Of a DNA stretch of 64,000 nt, positions 1 to 8,660 are shown one piece after another. The translations under genes were made by a program, and so were the position numbers. The notes below the pieces were generated by a model. It had not been told where the DNA came from and did no database searches. It was given only the letters and a program-made list of their open reading frames with translations. Source of the DNA: an uncultured Sphingomonadaceae bacterium (GTDB lineage Bacteria > Pseudomonadota > Alphaproteobacteria > Sphingomonadales > Sphingomonadaceae); contig CANMNF010000001.1 of assembly GCA_947499255.1 (NCBI GenBank), positions 62,001 to 126,000 on the forward strand, given 5' to 3'. How positions within the stretch are numbered: the stretch's first letter is position 1; each line of letters starts with the position of its first letter.

Positions 1-1
1 G

Positions 2-868
2 TATGCCTTTCTGGAGCTGGGCGTTGACGATGGCATCATCGTGGCGCGCACAGACTCGCTTGGTGCTGGCCTGACCAAGCAGATTGCTTATTCAACCCAA
101 GCTGGCGATCTGGGCGATCAATATAACAGCTTCCTCGATTGTGATGAGGTTGATCCGGCCAACATGTCCAACGGCCAAGTCATGATCAGCCGCGATGGCA
201 AGCTGATGACGCCAAAGCGTCTGCCGTCAAACCTGTATCAGTTCCGCCAAGGCAGCGGAGTGGATCGCGTGGTTCTGGACTGCATCACTTCGCTTCAAAA
301 TGGCGCGGACTTGCTGTGGATCGAAACAGAGAAACCGCATGTCGATCAGATCGCCGAGATGGTCGATAAGGTTCGCGAAACGGTGCCCAATGCCAAGCTG
401 GTTTACAACAACTCACCCAGCTTCAACTGGACGCTGAACTTTCGCCAACAGGTGTTTGATAAGTGGGAAGAAGAATGCCGTGATGTCTCCGCATATGATC
501 GCGCTCGTTTGATGAGCGAACAATATGATGAAACGGAGCTGGCCAAGGAAGCGGATGAGCGTATTCGCACGTTCCAACGCGATGCATCGCAGCGCGCTGG
601 CATTTTCCATCACCTGATCACTCTGCCGACCTATCACACCGCTGCGCTCAGCACGGATAATCTGGCGAAGGAATATTTCGGTGAGCAAGCCATGCTGGGC
701 TACGTCAAAAACGTCCAGCGCAAGGAAATTCGCCAAGGCATTGCCTGTGTGAAGCACCAAAACATGGCCGGTTCCGATATCGGAGACGATCACAAGGATG
801 CCTTTGCCGGAGACGCAGCGCTCAAAGCTGGCGGCACCGACAATACGATGAACCAATTTGCAGCCTAA
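2..868 (+). CDS. aceA: Isocitrate lyase, 3' part (gene enters from the left edge)
   Basis: Cleaves isocitrate to glyoxylate and succinate, the first step of the glyoxylate shunt used for growth on acetate or fatty acids. The frame is open from base 2 and 288 residues are visible. It begins with the family strand containing IVARTDS and ends in a Gly/Asp-rich tail (GSDIGDDHKDAF) ending NQFAA. The visible part fits the long, roughly 530-residue proteobacterial isocitrate lyase class. The catalytic KKCGH-type motif must lie before the window. A good ribosome binding site follows only 25 bases after the stop, for a small protein that leads into malate synthase, so the shunt genes look co-transcribed. 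Confidence 0.95.
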   Translation, partial: YAFLELGVDDGIIVARTDSLGAGLTKQIAYSTQAGDLGDQYNSFLDCDEVDPANMSNGQVMISRDGKLMTPKRLPSNLYQFRQGSGVDRVVLDCITSLQNGADLLWIETEKPHVDQIAEMVDKVRETVPNAKLVYNNSPSFNWTLNFRQQVFDKWEEECRDVSAYDRARLMSEQYDETELAKEADERIRTFQRDASQRAGIFHHLITLPTYHTAALSTDNLAKEYFGEQAMLGYVKNVQRKEIRQGIACVKHQNMAGSDIGDDHKDAFAGDAALKAGGTDNTMNQFAA

Positions 869-905
869 CCCACCAACCGAAACTGACTGAATAAGGAGAA
901 ATACA

Positions 906-1061
906 ATGGCACAACCAACACTAGCTCGCCCGGTCTTCTCAAACGAGGATTTCGGACTTCTGCGCCACGCTGTTGCTGAAGCGATCCGGCATGGCGAAGA
1001 CAATGAAATGTCACGCAAGATGGCAAACCTGCATCACCGGCTTGGTCGCTTCAGCCGTTGA
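906..1061 (+). CDS. Unknown 51-residue protein between aceA and glcB
   Basis: A small reading frame of 51 residues starting [15 protein letters not shown] and ending [14 protein letters not shown] at 893-898 lies seven bases before the ATG, which is a strong ribosome binding site for so short a frame. The protein is soluble-looking, basic at its C-terminal end and rich in His, Arg and Asn ([18 protein letters not shown]). I recognise no domain. Its place between isocitrate lyase and malate synthase suggests a role tied to the glyoxylate shunt, for example regulating or stabilising one enzyme, but that is inference from position only. Confidence 0.7.
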   Translation: MAQPTLARPVFSNEDFGLLRHAVAEAIRHGEDNEMSRKMANLHHRLGRFSR

Positions 1062-1068
1062 TGTACCC

Positions 1069-1104
1069 GGCAAGGGAGGGAGCGGCCCCGCATCCTCCCT
1101 TGCC
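1069..1104 (+). terminator. Hairpin between the small gene and glcB
   Basis: A perfect 11-bp inverted repeat, GGCAAGGGAGG against CCTCCCTTGCC, with a 14-base loop. It begins eight bases after the stop of the small gene. No T run follows, so it is more likely an mRNA-stabilising or processing hairpin, or a partial attenuator, than a strong intrinsic terminator. It ends about 40 bases before the glcB ribosome binding site. Confidence 0.5.
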
Positions 1105-1155
1105 AACCCACTATTGCCTCGTCCCCTTTTCAGTTCCAAAGCAGGAGCGCTTAGC

Positions 1156-3348
1156 GTGAGCATGAACCTTGAGACATCCGATACACTTATCGCACCTTCG
1201 GCTAGCGATGCGGATATGGAAATCGATATGACACCTTCTGCAACAGAACAAATGGACGACCGCGTGAACAAAGCTGGCCTCAATGTGGCCAACCAGCTTG
1301 CCGATTTCATCGAAACGGAGGCACTGCCGGGCACCGGACTTTCTGCAGAGCAATTCTGGACCGGCCTGGCCGATCTTGCGCAGACATTTACACCGCGAAA
1401 TCGCGCTTTGTTGAGCGAGCGTGATCGCCTGCAGGCAGAAATCGATAACTGGCACAAGAACAATAGCGACGCTGGCACAGGTGCACCGCAAAGCTTCTTG
1501 CGCGAAATCGGATATCTTGTTGATGAGCCAGCGCCATTCACCATCGGCACGCAGAATGTTGACCCTGAGATTGCAACGATTGCTGGCCCGCAGCTTGTGG
1601 TGCCGGTGCTTAATGCGCGCTTCCTGCTCAATGCCGCGAATGCGCGCTGGGGCAGCCTGTATGACGCGCTTTACGGCACAGACGCGCTGGACGGCACTTT
1701 GCCGCAGGGCAAAGGATATGACGAAGAGCGCGGCGAAAAGGTCATTTACTGGGCGCGCAGCTTCCTTGATGAAGCTGTGCCCTTGGTGTCAGGATCTTGG
1801 CATGAATGGACCGGGGAAAGCCCCATCCTCGCCGATCCTTCGCAGTTCATCGGCATGGCGGGGGCAAATTTCCTGCTGTGCCGCAATGGTCTGCATATCG
1901 AAATTGTGATCGATCGCGATCACCAGATCGGCAAAACTGATCGCGCCGGTGTTGCCGATATTGTGCTTGAAGGTGCGCTGACAACTATCGTGGATTGTGA
2001 AGATTCGGTTGCAGCGGTGGATGCGCAGGACAAGACCGCAGCCTATCGCAATTGGCTGGGCCTGATGCGCGGCGATTTAACCGCCAGCTTCAGCAAAGGC
2101 GGGCGCGAGGTAACGCGCACTATTGCTGACGATAGGCTCTATACCGCGCCCGATGGTACAGACATTGGCCTTGCAGGGCGCAGTGTGTTGCTGGTGCGCA
2201 ATGTGGGGCATTTGATGACCAGTCCGGCGATTTTGCTGCCTGATGGCAGTGAAATTCCCGAAGGCATTATGGATGCCGCGATGACCAGCCTGATCGGTCT
2301 GCATGACCTTAAAGGCCTTGGCCAATATCGCAATTCGGAAGCAGGCTCGATCTATATCGTGAAGCCCAAAATGCATGGGCCAGCGGAATGCGCTTTCACC
2401 GATGATCTGTTCGATGCGGTCGAAGATATGCTGGGCATGGCGCGCCATACGATCAAAGTTGGCGTGATGGATGAAGAACGGCGCACCAGCGCCAATCTGT
2501 CAGCCTGCATCCATGCGGTGAAGGACCGGATTTTCTTCATCAACACAGGCTTCTTAGATCGCACGGGTGACGAAATTCATACCTCGATGAAAGCGGGGCC
2601 AATGCTGCGCAAGGCCGATATCAAGGCCGCGGATTGGATCGCGGCTTATGAAGATCGCAATGTGCAGATCGGCTTGGCTTGCGGCTTTGCCGGGCGCGGG
2701 CAAATCGGGAAAGGGATGTGGGCAGCACCTGACCGTATGCAGCAGATGTTGAAGGAAAAGATCGGCCACCCGATGAGCGGCGCGAACACCGCATGGGTTC
2801 CTTCACCAACCGCAGCGGTGCTCCACGCAACGCATTATCACCGTTTGAGCGTTGCCGATCGCCAGGACCATCGGATGAGTGAGACTGTGGCGTCGCTGGA
2901 CCGATTGCTTACAGTTCCGCTGGCCGAAGATACAAGCTGGTCCTCGGACGAGATCGTGCAGGAACTGGACAACAATATCCAAGGCATTTTGGGCTATGTT
3001 GTGCGATGGATAGACGCCGGTGTCGGTTGTTCCAAAGTGCCCGATATTCACGATGTGGGATTGATGGAAGACCGCGCGACTTTGCGGATTTCCAGCCAAC
3101 ATATCGCCAATTGGCTGATGCACGGCATTGTTACTGAGGCGCAGATTAAAGCGGCTTTGACGCGTATGGCCCAAGTGGTTGACAATCAGAACGCGCATGA
3201 TCCATCCTATCGCGACATGGCCGGGCGCAATCCGCCATGTCTACCGATGGAAGTGGCGCTGCGTCTGATCACCGAAGGCGCTGCGCAGCCCAGCGGATAT
3301 TCGGAGCCTTTGCTGCACAGCTACAGGCTGAAAGCAAAGGCTGAATAA
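1156..3348 (+). CDS. glcB: Malate synthase G
   Basis: Condenses glyoxylate with acetyl-CoA to malate, completing the glyoxylate shunt begun by the upstream isocitrate lyase. The 730-residue product fits the single-chain G isoform (about 720-730). Family landmarks are [19 protein letters not shown] near the start, the acidic [12 protein letters not shown] stretch, and [17 protein letters not shown] near residue 545. The GTG start at 1156 is preferred because AGGAG at 1143-1147 is eight bases upstream. An in-frame ATG at 1162 is the alternative; the open frame reaches back to 973, but that stretch has no malate synthase character and overlaps the small gene. A long hairpin follows the stop. Confidence 0.95.
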   Translation: MSMNLETSDTLIAPSASDADMEIDMTPSATEQMDDRVNKAGLNVANQLADFIETEALPGTGLSAEQFWTGLADLAQTFTPRNRALLSERDRLQAEIDNWHKNNSDAGTGAPQSFLREIGYLVDEPAPFTIGTQNVDPEIATIAGPQLVVPVLNARFLLNAANARWGSLYDALYGTDALDGTLPQGKGYDEERGEKVIYWARSFLDEAVPLVSGSWHEWTGESPILADPSQFIGMAGANFLLCRNGLHIEIVIDRDHQIGKTDRAGVADIVLEGALTTIVDCEDSVAAVDAQDKTAAYRNWLGLMRGDLTASFSKGGREVTRTIADDRLYTAPDGTDIGLAGRSVLLVRNVGHLMTSPAILLPDGSEIPEGIMDAAMTSLIGLHDLKGLGQYRNSEAGSIYIVKPKMHGPAECAFTDDLFDAVEDMLGMARHTIKVGVMDEERRTSANLSACIHAVKDRIFFINTGFLDRTGDEIHTSMKAGPMLRKADIKAADWIAAYEDRNVQIGLACGFAGRGQIGKGMWAAPDRMQQMLKEKIGHPMSGANTAWVPSPTAAVLHATHYHRLSVADRQDHRMSETVASLDRLLTVPLAEDTSWSSDEIVQELDNNIQGILGYVVRWIDAGVGCSKVPDIHDVGLMEDRATLRISSQHIANWLMHGIVTEAQIKAALTRMAQVVDNQNAHDPSYRDMAGRNPPCLPMEVALRLITEGAAQPSGYSEPLLHSYRLKAKAE

Positions 3349-3376
3349 GGGTTTTAAAGTTGCTCGGAGAGGAGCC

Positions 3377-3418
3377 GGGGAAGAGTTGTTTGGGCAAAAC
3401 CCAAGCTGACTCTTCCCC
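3377..3418 (+). terminator. Long hairpin after glcB
   Basis: GGGGAAGAGT at 3377-3386 pairs perfectly with ACTCTTCCCC at 3409-3418, and an inner TTGGG/CCCAA stem shortens the loop. It lies 28 bases after the glcB stop and 30 bases before the start of the light-sensor gene. There is no T run, so termination is plausible but not certain. It separates the shunt genes from the LOV-HTH gene and could also shape the leader of the latter. Confidence 0.55.
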
Positions 3419-3447
3419 AACCGCTTCAATCTGGCTAATATGCCTTT

Positions 3448-4068
3448 GTGTCGGATGAAATTGAAACTACGCCTGATCCCGAAGTTACTCGGCTGATTGA
3501 AACTAGCCCGGTGGCATCTGTCATCAGCAACCCGCGATTGCCGGACAATCCTATTGTTGCGTGCAACCAAGCTTTTTGCGACCTCACCGGATATACCCGT
3601 GATGAGATCATCGGCCGCAACTGCCGTTTTCTCGCCGGGCCGGGCACCGAACCGTGGCTGACAGATGTCATCACCACCGGCGTGCAAGAACGCAAACCGG
3701 TCTTGGTGGAAATTCTCAATTACAAGAAAGGCGGCGCCCCTTTTCGCAACGCTGTGGTTGTGGCGCCAATTTTTGATGATGACGGGGAATTGGCCTATTT
3801 TTTCGGCTCTCAGGTAGAGCTGGACGAAGAATCCAAAGGCCCAAGCGTTACCCGCAGCGAACGCGCCGTGCGCAAGATCAAAGACCTATCTCGCCGTCAG
3901 CTTGAAGTGATGAGCATGGTGGCAGGCGGCTTGCGCAATAAGCAGATCGCGTATGAGCTGGGACTGTCTGAAAAAACGGTGAAAATGCATCGCGGCATTG
4001 CGATGGAGAAATTGGGCGTGAGCAGCGCTGCTGATATGATTCGGTTGGCGGTTGAAGCAGGAATTTAA
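3448..4068 (+). CDS. EL222-like LOV-HTH blue-light transcription factor
   Basis: A cytoplasmic blue-light photoreceptor with a DNA-binding output. Residues about 15-127 form a LOV (PAS) domain with the flavin-binding signature GRNCRFLAG; Cys59 would form the light-driven flavin adduct, and the FFGSQVEL strand near residues 118-125 keeps the glutamine that senses flavin N5 chemistry. Residues about 143-206 are a LuxR-type HTH ([21 protein letters not shown], then [10 protein letters not shown]). By recollection the match to Erythrobacter EL222 is close throughout, including [11 protein letters not shown] and the C-terminal AVEAGI. In EL222, light releases the HTH from the LOV domain so that it dimerises and activates transcription. 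The start is GTG; 206 residues. No weak-binding features or broken residues were seen. Confidence 0.95.
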   Translation: MSDEIETTPDPEVTRLIETSPVASVISNPRLPDNPIVACNQAFCDLTGYTRDEIIGRNCRFLAGPGTEPWLTDVITTGVQERKPVLVEILNYKKGGAPFRNAVVVAPIFDDDGELAYFFGSQVELDEESKGPSVTRSERAVRKIKDLSRRQLEVMSMVAGGLRNKQIAYELGLSEKTVKMHRGIAMEKLGVSSAADMIRLAVEAGI

Positions 4069-4097
4069 TTCAGAGCGAATAGAGGCCTACAAATAGT

Positions 4098-4109
4098 GGT
4101 CCTAAGTCC
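4098..4109. promoter_or_regulatory. Predicted EL222 binding box
   Basis: GGTCCTAAGTCC fits, at every position, the 12-bp EL222 consensus RGNCYWWRGNCY as I remember it. It lies 29 bases after the stop of the LOV-HTH gene, in the convergent gap before the kinase. The pattern is loose: by composition roughly four matches are expected by chance in 64 kb, so its position beside the gene for its binding protein is the real argument. A TATTTC at 4135-4140 could be the -10 element of a promoter whose start would fall near 4146, placing the box centre about 42 bases upstream, as for LuxR-type activators. Confidence 0.5.
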
Positions 4110-4145
4110 ATCTGTTACGCGGGAAAGTATCCGCTATTTCAAATG

Positions 4146-4240
4146 AGCATCGTGGCTGAATATTTAACGAGGCTCCTTCTACCCTCCCGCCTCGTACCCT
4201 CCATCCCACACAGATCTTCGGCCACGATGCACCCCCTTTT
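4146..4240 (+). ncRNA. Candidate structured small RNA downstream of the LOV-HTH gene
   Basis: A nested inverted repeat. The outer arms 4147-4160 and 4217-4230 pair over 14 bases with one wobble (GCATCGTGGCTGAA against TTCGGCCACGATGC). The inner arms ACGAGGC (4167-4173) and GCCTCGT (4189-4195) pair perfectly. The inner loop TCCTTCTACCCTCCC and the following bulge (ACCCTCCATCCC) are C/U-rich and resemble anti-Shine-Dalgarno loops of alphaproteobacterial small RNAs. CCCCCTTTT follows the outer arm, as at an intrinsic terminator. At minimum it is the terminator of the LOV-HTH gene. That it is a separate transcript driven from the adjacent EL222 box is inference. Confidence 0.4.
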
Positions 4241-4244
4241 AATA

Positions 4245-5123
4245 TCAATCGGTTGTGCGCAATTCCTTTGGCAATTCAAGCGGTGTGTGACCGGGGCCAA
4301 TCGGGAACAGCAGATCAGCGCGCTGCGGCATTTCATCAAGAATGTAGTTGGTGATTCGCTCATAATGCGCGCAGAACCGGTCAATATCGGCATCGCTCAT
4401 CAGAACTGGCGCATCGGGGCGTGCTGCGCGTAGCTTGGCCTCTTGATGCTTGCGATTGGTGAGAACGGCATCAAAGCTTTCGACTTTCAACATGATCAGC
4501 ATGTCCATCAGGCCAAACAGTTTCGCGTAATCCTCCTGCAAAAACCGATTGGCGAGGCCGCGCCAGATGCCATCGGCATCTTCTTGCGCTTCGAGCGCGT
4601 TGACCGGCTGCGCCAATGCGTGTGCATCCTGCGGCTTTGCACCAACACACCATCCTTCGAAGAACAGCACATCGACCGGCCCCGAAATCACATCGCCTTC
4701 AGCCTTGCGATCATCTTTGCCTTTATCAAAGCGCGGCATGGTGATGGTGCGTCCGGCGAGCACATCTTCGATAATCTGGATGCCCTCCAGCGCTGTATGT
4801 GTGCCAGGAACGCCGCGTGTCACAAATAAGGGATGCACCGCTTTGGCCAAGACTTCCCGGTCCGCGCGCGGCAGATACAGATCATCCAGCCCCAAAGTCA
4901 CTGCGCGCACACCGCGCTTTTTAAGCAGCTCTTCGAGAAACATGCACATGGTGGATTTGCCGGTGCCCTGTCCGCCATTCACGCCCACAATCAACGGTTT
5001 ATGCGCCGCGCTGGCTCGCGCAATATGGTGCGCCAGCGGTGTCCAGAATTGTTGGACAATATCGCGATAGGATGCGGGCAGCGCTTCTCTGGCGATCAGG
5101 GCGTCGATGGGATTATTGGTCAT
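4245..5123 (-). CDS. P-loop kinase, D-glycerate 3-kinase-like
   Basis: A 292-residue cytoplasmic P-loop kinase of the plant GLYK / yeast Tda10 type. Walker A GVNGGQGTGKST occupies residues 47-58. The conserved LGLDDLYLPRADR motif follows, and FFEGWCVG forms the Walker B-like strand. The family phosphorylates D-glycerate to 3-phosphoglycerate, the last step that returns glyoxylate-derived or photorespiratory carbon to glycolysis, so a location beside glyoxylate enzymes makes sense. The substrate is not proven by sequence; related kinases act on other small molecules. It is convergent with the LOV-HTH gene and divergent from the following oxygenase. Confidence 0.8.
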   Translation of the reverse strand: MTNNPIDALIAREALPASYRDIVQQFWTPLAHHIARASAAHKPLIVGVNGGQGTGKSTMCMFLEELLKKRGVRAVTLGLDDLYLPRADREVLAKAVHPLFVTRGVPGTHTALEGIQIIEDVLAGRTITMPRFDKGKDDRKAEGDVISGPVDVLFFEGWCVGAKPQDAHALAQPVNALEAQEDADGIWRGLANRFLQEDYAKLFGLMDMLIMLKVESFDAVLTNRKHQEAKLRAARPDAPVLMSDADIDRFCAHYERITNYILDEMPQRADLLFPIGPGHTPLELPKELRTTD

Positions 5124-5194
5124 GCGCCATCCTTTGCACAGTCCTTGCGATGGGTGAAGTTGCGAGCGGAAATCGGATAGGGGACAAGCATCCC

Positions 5195-6097
5195 ATGACT
5201 CAACTTGCCGCCATTTCTTTGGCCGACCCGATTAATCTTGTGGCCAAGCGCCTATCGCAGAGTTTCACGCAAACAGGCTTTGCGATTGTCAGTGATCACG
5301 GGATTGATCACGCGCTGATTGCACGCGCGCAATTGGCGATGGAGGCTTTCTTTGCGCTGCCCGATAATGTGAAGCGCGCTTATCACCAAAGCGGGCAGGG
5401 CGGTGCGCGCGGTTATACCCCCTTTGGTATGGAGCAGGCCAAGGACGCTGCGATCCATGATTTGAAGGAATTTTGGCATGTCGGGCGCGATGTGCCTGCC
5501 GGTGATCCGCTGGCCACCTCGATGCCGCCCAATATCTGGCCAAGCGAAGTGCCAGATTTTCGCGCGGCAAGCGAAGCGCTGTTTGCAGCTTTTGAGCAAG
5601 CGGGCGCACGGCTGTTGGAAGCGATTGCTTTAGGGCTGGGCTTGAAAAGCGGCTTTTTCATGCCCAGCGTTGCCAATGGCAATTCGGTGCTGCGGTATCT
5701 GCACTATCCGCCGCTGCATGATGCACCTCAAGGGGCCATTCGCGCTGCGCCGCATGAGGATATCAACACCATCACCTTGCTCTTGGGGGCAGAAGAGGCG
5801 GGGCTTGAACTGCTTTCCCGTGATGGCGCATGGGTGCCGGTGCAACCGCTTCAAGGTGCGATGGCGGTGAATATTGGCGATATGTTGCAAAGGCTTACAG
5901 CTGGCCGCCTGCCGTCAACAACACACAGGGTCGTCAATCCAGCGGGCGAGGCAGCGCAAAGGTCGCGTTATTCCATGCCGTTCTTTTTGCACTTCCGGTC
6001 TGACTATTTGATCGATCCGATTTTCGATGGGGGAGAGCCACCGATCACTGCGGATAATTACCTGCAAGAACGGCTGCGTGAAATCAAACTGGCTTAA
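5195..6097 (+). CDS. 2-oxoglutarate/Fe(II) oxygenase, isopenicillin N synthase family
   Basis: A 300-residue non-haem iron oxygenase of the isopenicillin-N-synthase-like family. The N-terminal DIOX_N-type segment holds [14 protein letters not shown]. The catalytic barrel has the iron ligands His187 and Asp189 (HED) and His244 (STTHRVVNP), and Arg258 in RYSMPFF binds the 2-oxoglutarate carboxylate. Bacterial members have diverse, mostly unknown substrates, so none is assigned. The ATG at 5195 begins the family-like part; an upstream in-frame start at 5039 would run into the divergent kinase gene. The stop shares TTAA with the stop of the convergent Nudix gene. Confidence 0.85.
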   Translation: MTQLAAISLADPINLVAKRLSQSFTQTGFAIVSDHGIDHALIARAQLAMEAFFALPDNVKRAYHQSGQGGARGYTPFGMEQAKDAAIHDLKEFWHVGRDVPAGDPLATSMPPNIWPSEVPDFRAASEALFAAFEQAGARLLEAIALGLGLKSGFFMPSVANGNSVLRYLHYPPLHDAPQGAIRAAPHEDINTITLLLGAEEAGLELLSRDGAWVPVQPLQGAMAVNIGDMLQRLTAGRLPSTTHRVVNPAGEAAQRSRYSMPFFLHFRSDYLIDPIFDGGEPPITADNYLQERLREIKLA

Positions 6098-6627
6098 AGA
6101 TAACTGCTCGCCAGCAACATCAGCATCTTGCCATCAACGGCAACACCGCGCGCCCGCGCATCGTCAAGAAAGCTTCCAACATCGCGGCGAGCAATGCGGT
6201 GCACGGTGATATTCTCGCCTTCTACGCCGCCGCCCGGGCCCACTTTTTCAAGACCTTTGGCGAGCAGCAAAGTGTAGCTTTCACCAACCATTCCCGGCGA
6301 TGAGAAATACTCGCCCAGATCGGTCCATTCGCGCGCGCTGTAACCGGTTTCTTCCTCCAGCTCGCGCTTTGCCGCATTGAGCGGATCTTCCCCTTCAGCA
6401 CCATCATCATCGCCGATAAGGCCAGCGGGAAGCTCAATACAGTTGCTGCCCAGCGGCACGCGATATTGCTCCACCAGCACCACATCTTCGCCATCAATCG
6501 CAAGGATTACAGCAGCGCGGATGTTGCGCGCACGCGTCACATATTCCCAGCGACCACGCGTTTTGGCGATAATAAAGCGGCCTTCCCATCGCACCTGTTC
6601 AGGAGCATCAGCATCGGGCGTGCTCAT
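6094..6627 (-). CDS. Nudix hydrolase, ADP-ribose pyrophosphatase-like
   Basis: A 177-residue Nudix protein. The box reads [17 protein letters not shown], with the metal-binding REL-EE-TG core intact. The glycine normally starting the box is displaced by an acidic insertion (GDDDGAEG). The upstream [17 protein letters not shown] and downstream [10 protein letters not shown] segments resemble NudF/NudE-type ADP-sugar pyrophosphatases, which clear nucleoside diphosphate derivatives. It is the last gene of the lemA-TPM group: its ATG overlaps the TGA of the gene before it (ATGA). The stop overlaps that of the convergent oxygenase gene by four bases. Confidence 0.88.
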   Translation of the reverse strand: MSTPDADAPEQVRWEGRFIIAKTRGRWEYVTRARNIRAAVILAIDGEDVVLVEQYRVPLGSNCIELPAGLIGDDDGAEGEDPLNAAKRELEEETGYSAREWTDLGEYFSSPGMVGESYTLLLAKGLEKVGPGGGVEGENITVHRIARRDVGSFLDDARARGVAVDGKMLMLLASSYL

Positions 6628-7298
6628 AATTCGATCAGCCTATCGGGCAGCTCGTTCTGATCATCTTCGGCACGGGGGAAATGTTCGGACAACACTTGGC
6701 CGACATCACGCACTCCGGCGGCGATGCCTTCGGCAATGCAACCTTTGCGAATTTCGACCAGCATATCGGCCATCGCTTCGCCCCAAACTTCGGCATTCAC
6801 CTTTTCGGCAATGGGTTGATCGGCAACGATTTCTGCGCGGTGTTCGTGCATGGAAAGATACAACAGCACACCTGTGCGACCGTGCGTGCGCCGCTCTGCT
6901 CCGACTTTGAAATGGCGGATCGCATGTTCATGCACGCGCGCCGTTTTGACAGGGCCGGGGACCAGCGCAAACCGGATTGCGGGTACCAACATTACAAGCC
7001 ATGTGACGACAAAGGCGATGAGGCCCAACGCAATCGTCATGCTGGCCGTATCGCCGGTGGTCCATTCGCTACCCCAGCCGCCGATAAGATTGTCCCACAG
7101 CTCCAAAAATGGCAGCGGGAGAAGAGCAAACGCGCTCATCACGGTGAATGAGACCGCAGCGCAATAGACCATCGCGATATCAGAATAGCCATCCGATTGT
7201 TCGGCCAGGACGGGCACAATTTCGCCACTGGTGGTAAGCTCGGCTTTGCCTACCGCGTCGGATACCAGCTTGTGCTGCTCAGGTGAAAGAATTGCCAT
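6624..7298 (-). CDS. TPM-domain membrane protein (third in a row)
   Basis: A 224-residue protein starting [24 protein letters not shown]-type domain ([20 protein letters not shown]) is split by two hydrophobic segments near residues 46-65 and 84-105, then resumes with [18 protein letters not shown] domains occur in proteins linked to photosystem II repair in plants and to membrane-protein quality control or envelope stress in bacteria; the bacterial role is not settled. The start at 7298 is 16 bases after the stop of the previous TPM gene. An upstream extension in this frame would only read through the Gly-rich tail of that gene. Confidence 0.85.
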   Translation of the reverse strand: MAILSPEQHKLVSDAVGKAELTTSGEIVPVLAEQSDGYSDIAMVYCAAVSFTVMSAFALLPLPFLELWDNLIGGWGSEWTTGDTASMTIALGLIAFVVTWLVMLVPAIRFALVPGPVKTARVHEHAIRHFKVGAERRTHGRTGVLLYLSMHEHRAEIVADQPIAEKVNAEVWGEAMADMLVEIRKGCIAEGIAAGVRDVGQVLSEHFPRAEDDQNELPDRLIEL

Positions 7299-7314
7299 TG
7301 TTACCAGATCCGCT

Positions 7315-8139
7315 CTACCATCCACCCGACGCGCCGCCGCCGCCGAACGATCCGCCGCCGCCAGAGAAGCCGCCGCCGCCGCCAAAGCCGCCGCCTCCGC
7401 CAAAGCCGCCGCCACCGCCGCCCCAATCATCGCCGCCGCTCAAAGCGCCGCGAACAACTGCTGAGCCGACTTCCCACAAGATGATATCGCCAACGGTCCC
7501 CGCCGCCCCGCGATAACGCCGCTTGCGCCCGCCTCCGCCGAACATGGGCAAGACAAAGAACAGTACCAGAAAGCCAATCCACATGAGCGCGCCAAACGGA
7601 ATGCCGCCATCGCTTTCGCGTTGTTGGCCCGCTTGTTGCGCGACAAGGCGGGCTTCTTCTTCGGGCAGGACCAATTGCTGACCGATGGCCTGCGTGCCTG
7701 CGACAATCCCGCCGGGCATATCGCCATCGCGAAAGCGGGGCAGGATCACGTTCTGGATGATGAGGCTGGACATCGCATCGGTCATTATCCCTTCCAGACC
7801 ATAACCAACTTCGATGCGCGTTTTGCGTTCAGTGGGGGCAACGATCAACAAAGCACCATCATTGCGCTCGGCATCACCAATTCCCCATTCGCGGCCTAGC
7901 TGAAAGCCATAATCAGCAATGTCGTAACCTTGCAGATCAGGCACCGTTGCGACCACCAATTGTCGCTGCGATTGTTCCTCCAGCGCTGCCAATTGCGCGG
8001 TTAGCTGTGCTTCAACATCGGCAGGAATAATGTCCGCATTGTCGACCACGCGCCCAGTTAGCTCGGGGAAGGTCTGCGCCGACACTGGTGGCGCCAGCAA
8101 CGTGCAAAGCGCGCCAAAGAGTATCGCAATCCGCTTCAC
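7315..8139 (-). CDS. TPM-domain protein with glycine-rich tail (YgcG family)
   Basis: A 274-residue envelope protein. Residues 1-21 are a cleavable signal peptide (MKRIAILFGALCTLLAPPVSA). The TPM domain spans about residues 25-170, with RVVDNADIIP and VATVPDLQGYDIADY. A transmembrane segment follows near 183-200 (FGALMWIGFLVLFFVLPMF), and a low-complexity Gly-rich tail with periodic F and S residues ends in SGGW. This order is typical of the YgcG family, where a Gly-rich end faces the cytoplasm or periplasm. The DNA for the tail is a GC-rich triplet run (about 7320-7430), prone to length change. It overlaps the preceding gene by four bases. Confidence 0.9.
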   Translation of the reverse strand: MKRIAILFGALCTLLAPPVSAQTFPELTGRVVDNADIIPADVEAQLTAQLAALEEQSQRQLVVATVPDLQGYDIADYGFQLGREWGIGDAERNDGALLIVAPTERKTRIEVGYGLEGIMTDAMSSLIIQNVILPRFRDGDMPGGIVAGTQAIGQQLVLPEEEARLVAQQAGQQRESDGGIPFGALMWIGFLVLFFVLPMFGGGGRKRRYRGAAGTVGDIILWEVGSAVVRGALSGGDDWGGGGGGFGGGGGFGGGGGFSGGGGSFGGGGASGGW

Positions 8140-8648
8140 GCCGCCTTCTCCAAATTAACCGAGGTGACTTCTTGGATCAGGCTCTCGACACCACGTTCAA
8201 CGCCGCCTTCGAAATCGCTTTTTCGAAACCGTGGGAGCATGTCCTTTTGGATAATCTCCGCCGCCTCTTCATCACGGACCGATGCTTCCAAACCAAACCC
8301 CACCTCGATACGCACCGTGCGTTCACTGGGCGCCAAAAGGACCAACAGGCCATCATCACGCTCAGCGCTGCCTATGCCCCAAGAATTGGCAAGGTTGTAG
8401 GAATAATCAGCTATTGAATAACCCTCCAGATCAGGCGTCGTCGCGACCACCAATTGCACCTGCGTTTCGTCCTCAAGCTGTCGAAGTCTTTCGGTTAGCG
8501 CGACTTCAAAAGGCGCATCGAAAATCTCCGCGTGATCTACCACTCTGCCAGTCAGTTCAAATGGGGCATTGTCATTCGCGCTTTCAGTCGCAGCTTCGCA
8601 GCCAGCGAGCACAAGGACAGCACCTAACAGAAGGCAGGGTCGCAGCAC
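8136..8648 (-). CDS. TPM-domain lipoprotein (first in a row)
   Basis: A 170-residue lipoprotein. LVLAGC forms a lipobox with Cys17 as the lipidated residue. The TPM domain starts FELTGRVVDHAEIF and closely parallels the next gene: the blocks EGYSIADYSYNLANSWGIG and SERTVRIEVGFGLE match its GYDIADYGFQLGREWGIG and ERKTRIEVGYGLE. This indicates a tandem duplication that then diverged, one copy becoming a lipoprotein and the other gaining a transmembrane segment and Gly-rich tail. Its stop overlaps the next start by four bases. Confidence 0.9.
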   Translation of the reverse strand: MLRPCLLLGAVLVLAGCEAATESANDNAPFELTGRVVDHAEIFDAPFEVALTERLRQLEDETQVQLVVATTPDLEGYSIADYSYNLANSWGIGSAERDDGLLVLLAPSERTVRIEVGFGLEASVRDEEAAEIIQKDMLPRFRKSDFEGGVERGVESLIQEVTSVNLEKAA

Positions 8649-8660
8649 TGCGCTGCGTGA

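Noticed and set aside
973-1155. Longer malate synthase N-terminus from 973
   Set aside because: It overlaps the small gene, lacks a ribosome binding site and family-like sequence. AGGAG with GTG at 1156 fits far better.
4143-4433. Plus-strand frame of 96 codons starting in the candidate small RNA
   Set aside because: Its latter two thirds are antisense to the kinase gene, it has no ribosome binding site and a low-complexity composition. The structured RNA explains the first part better.
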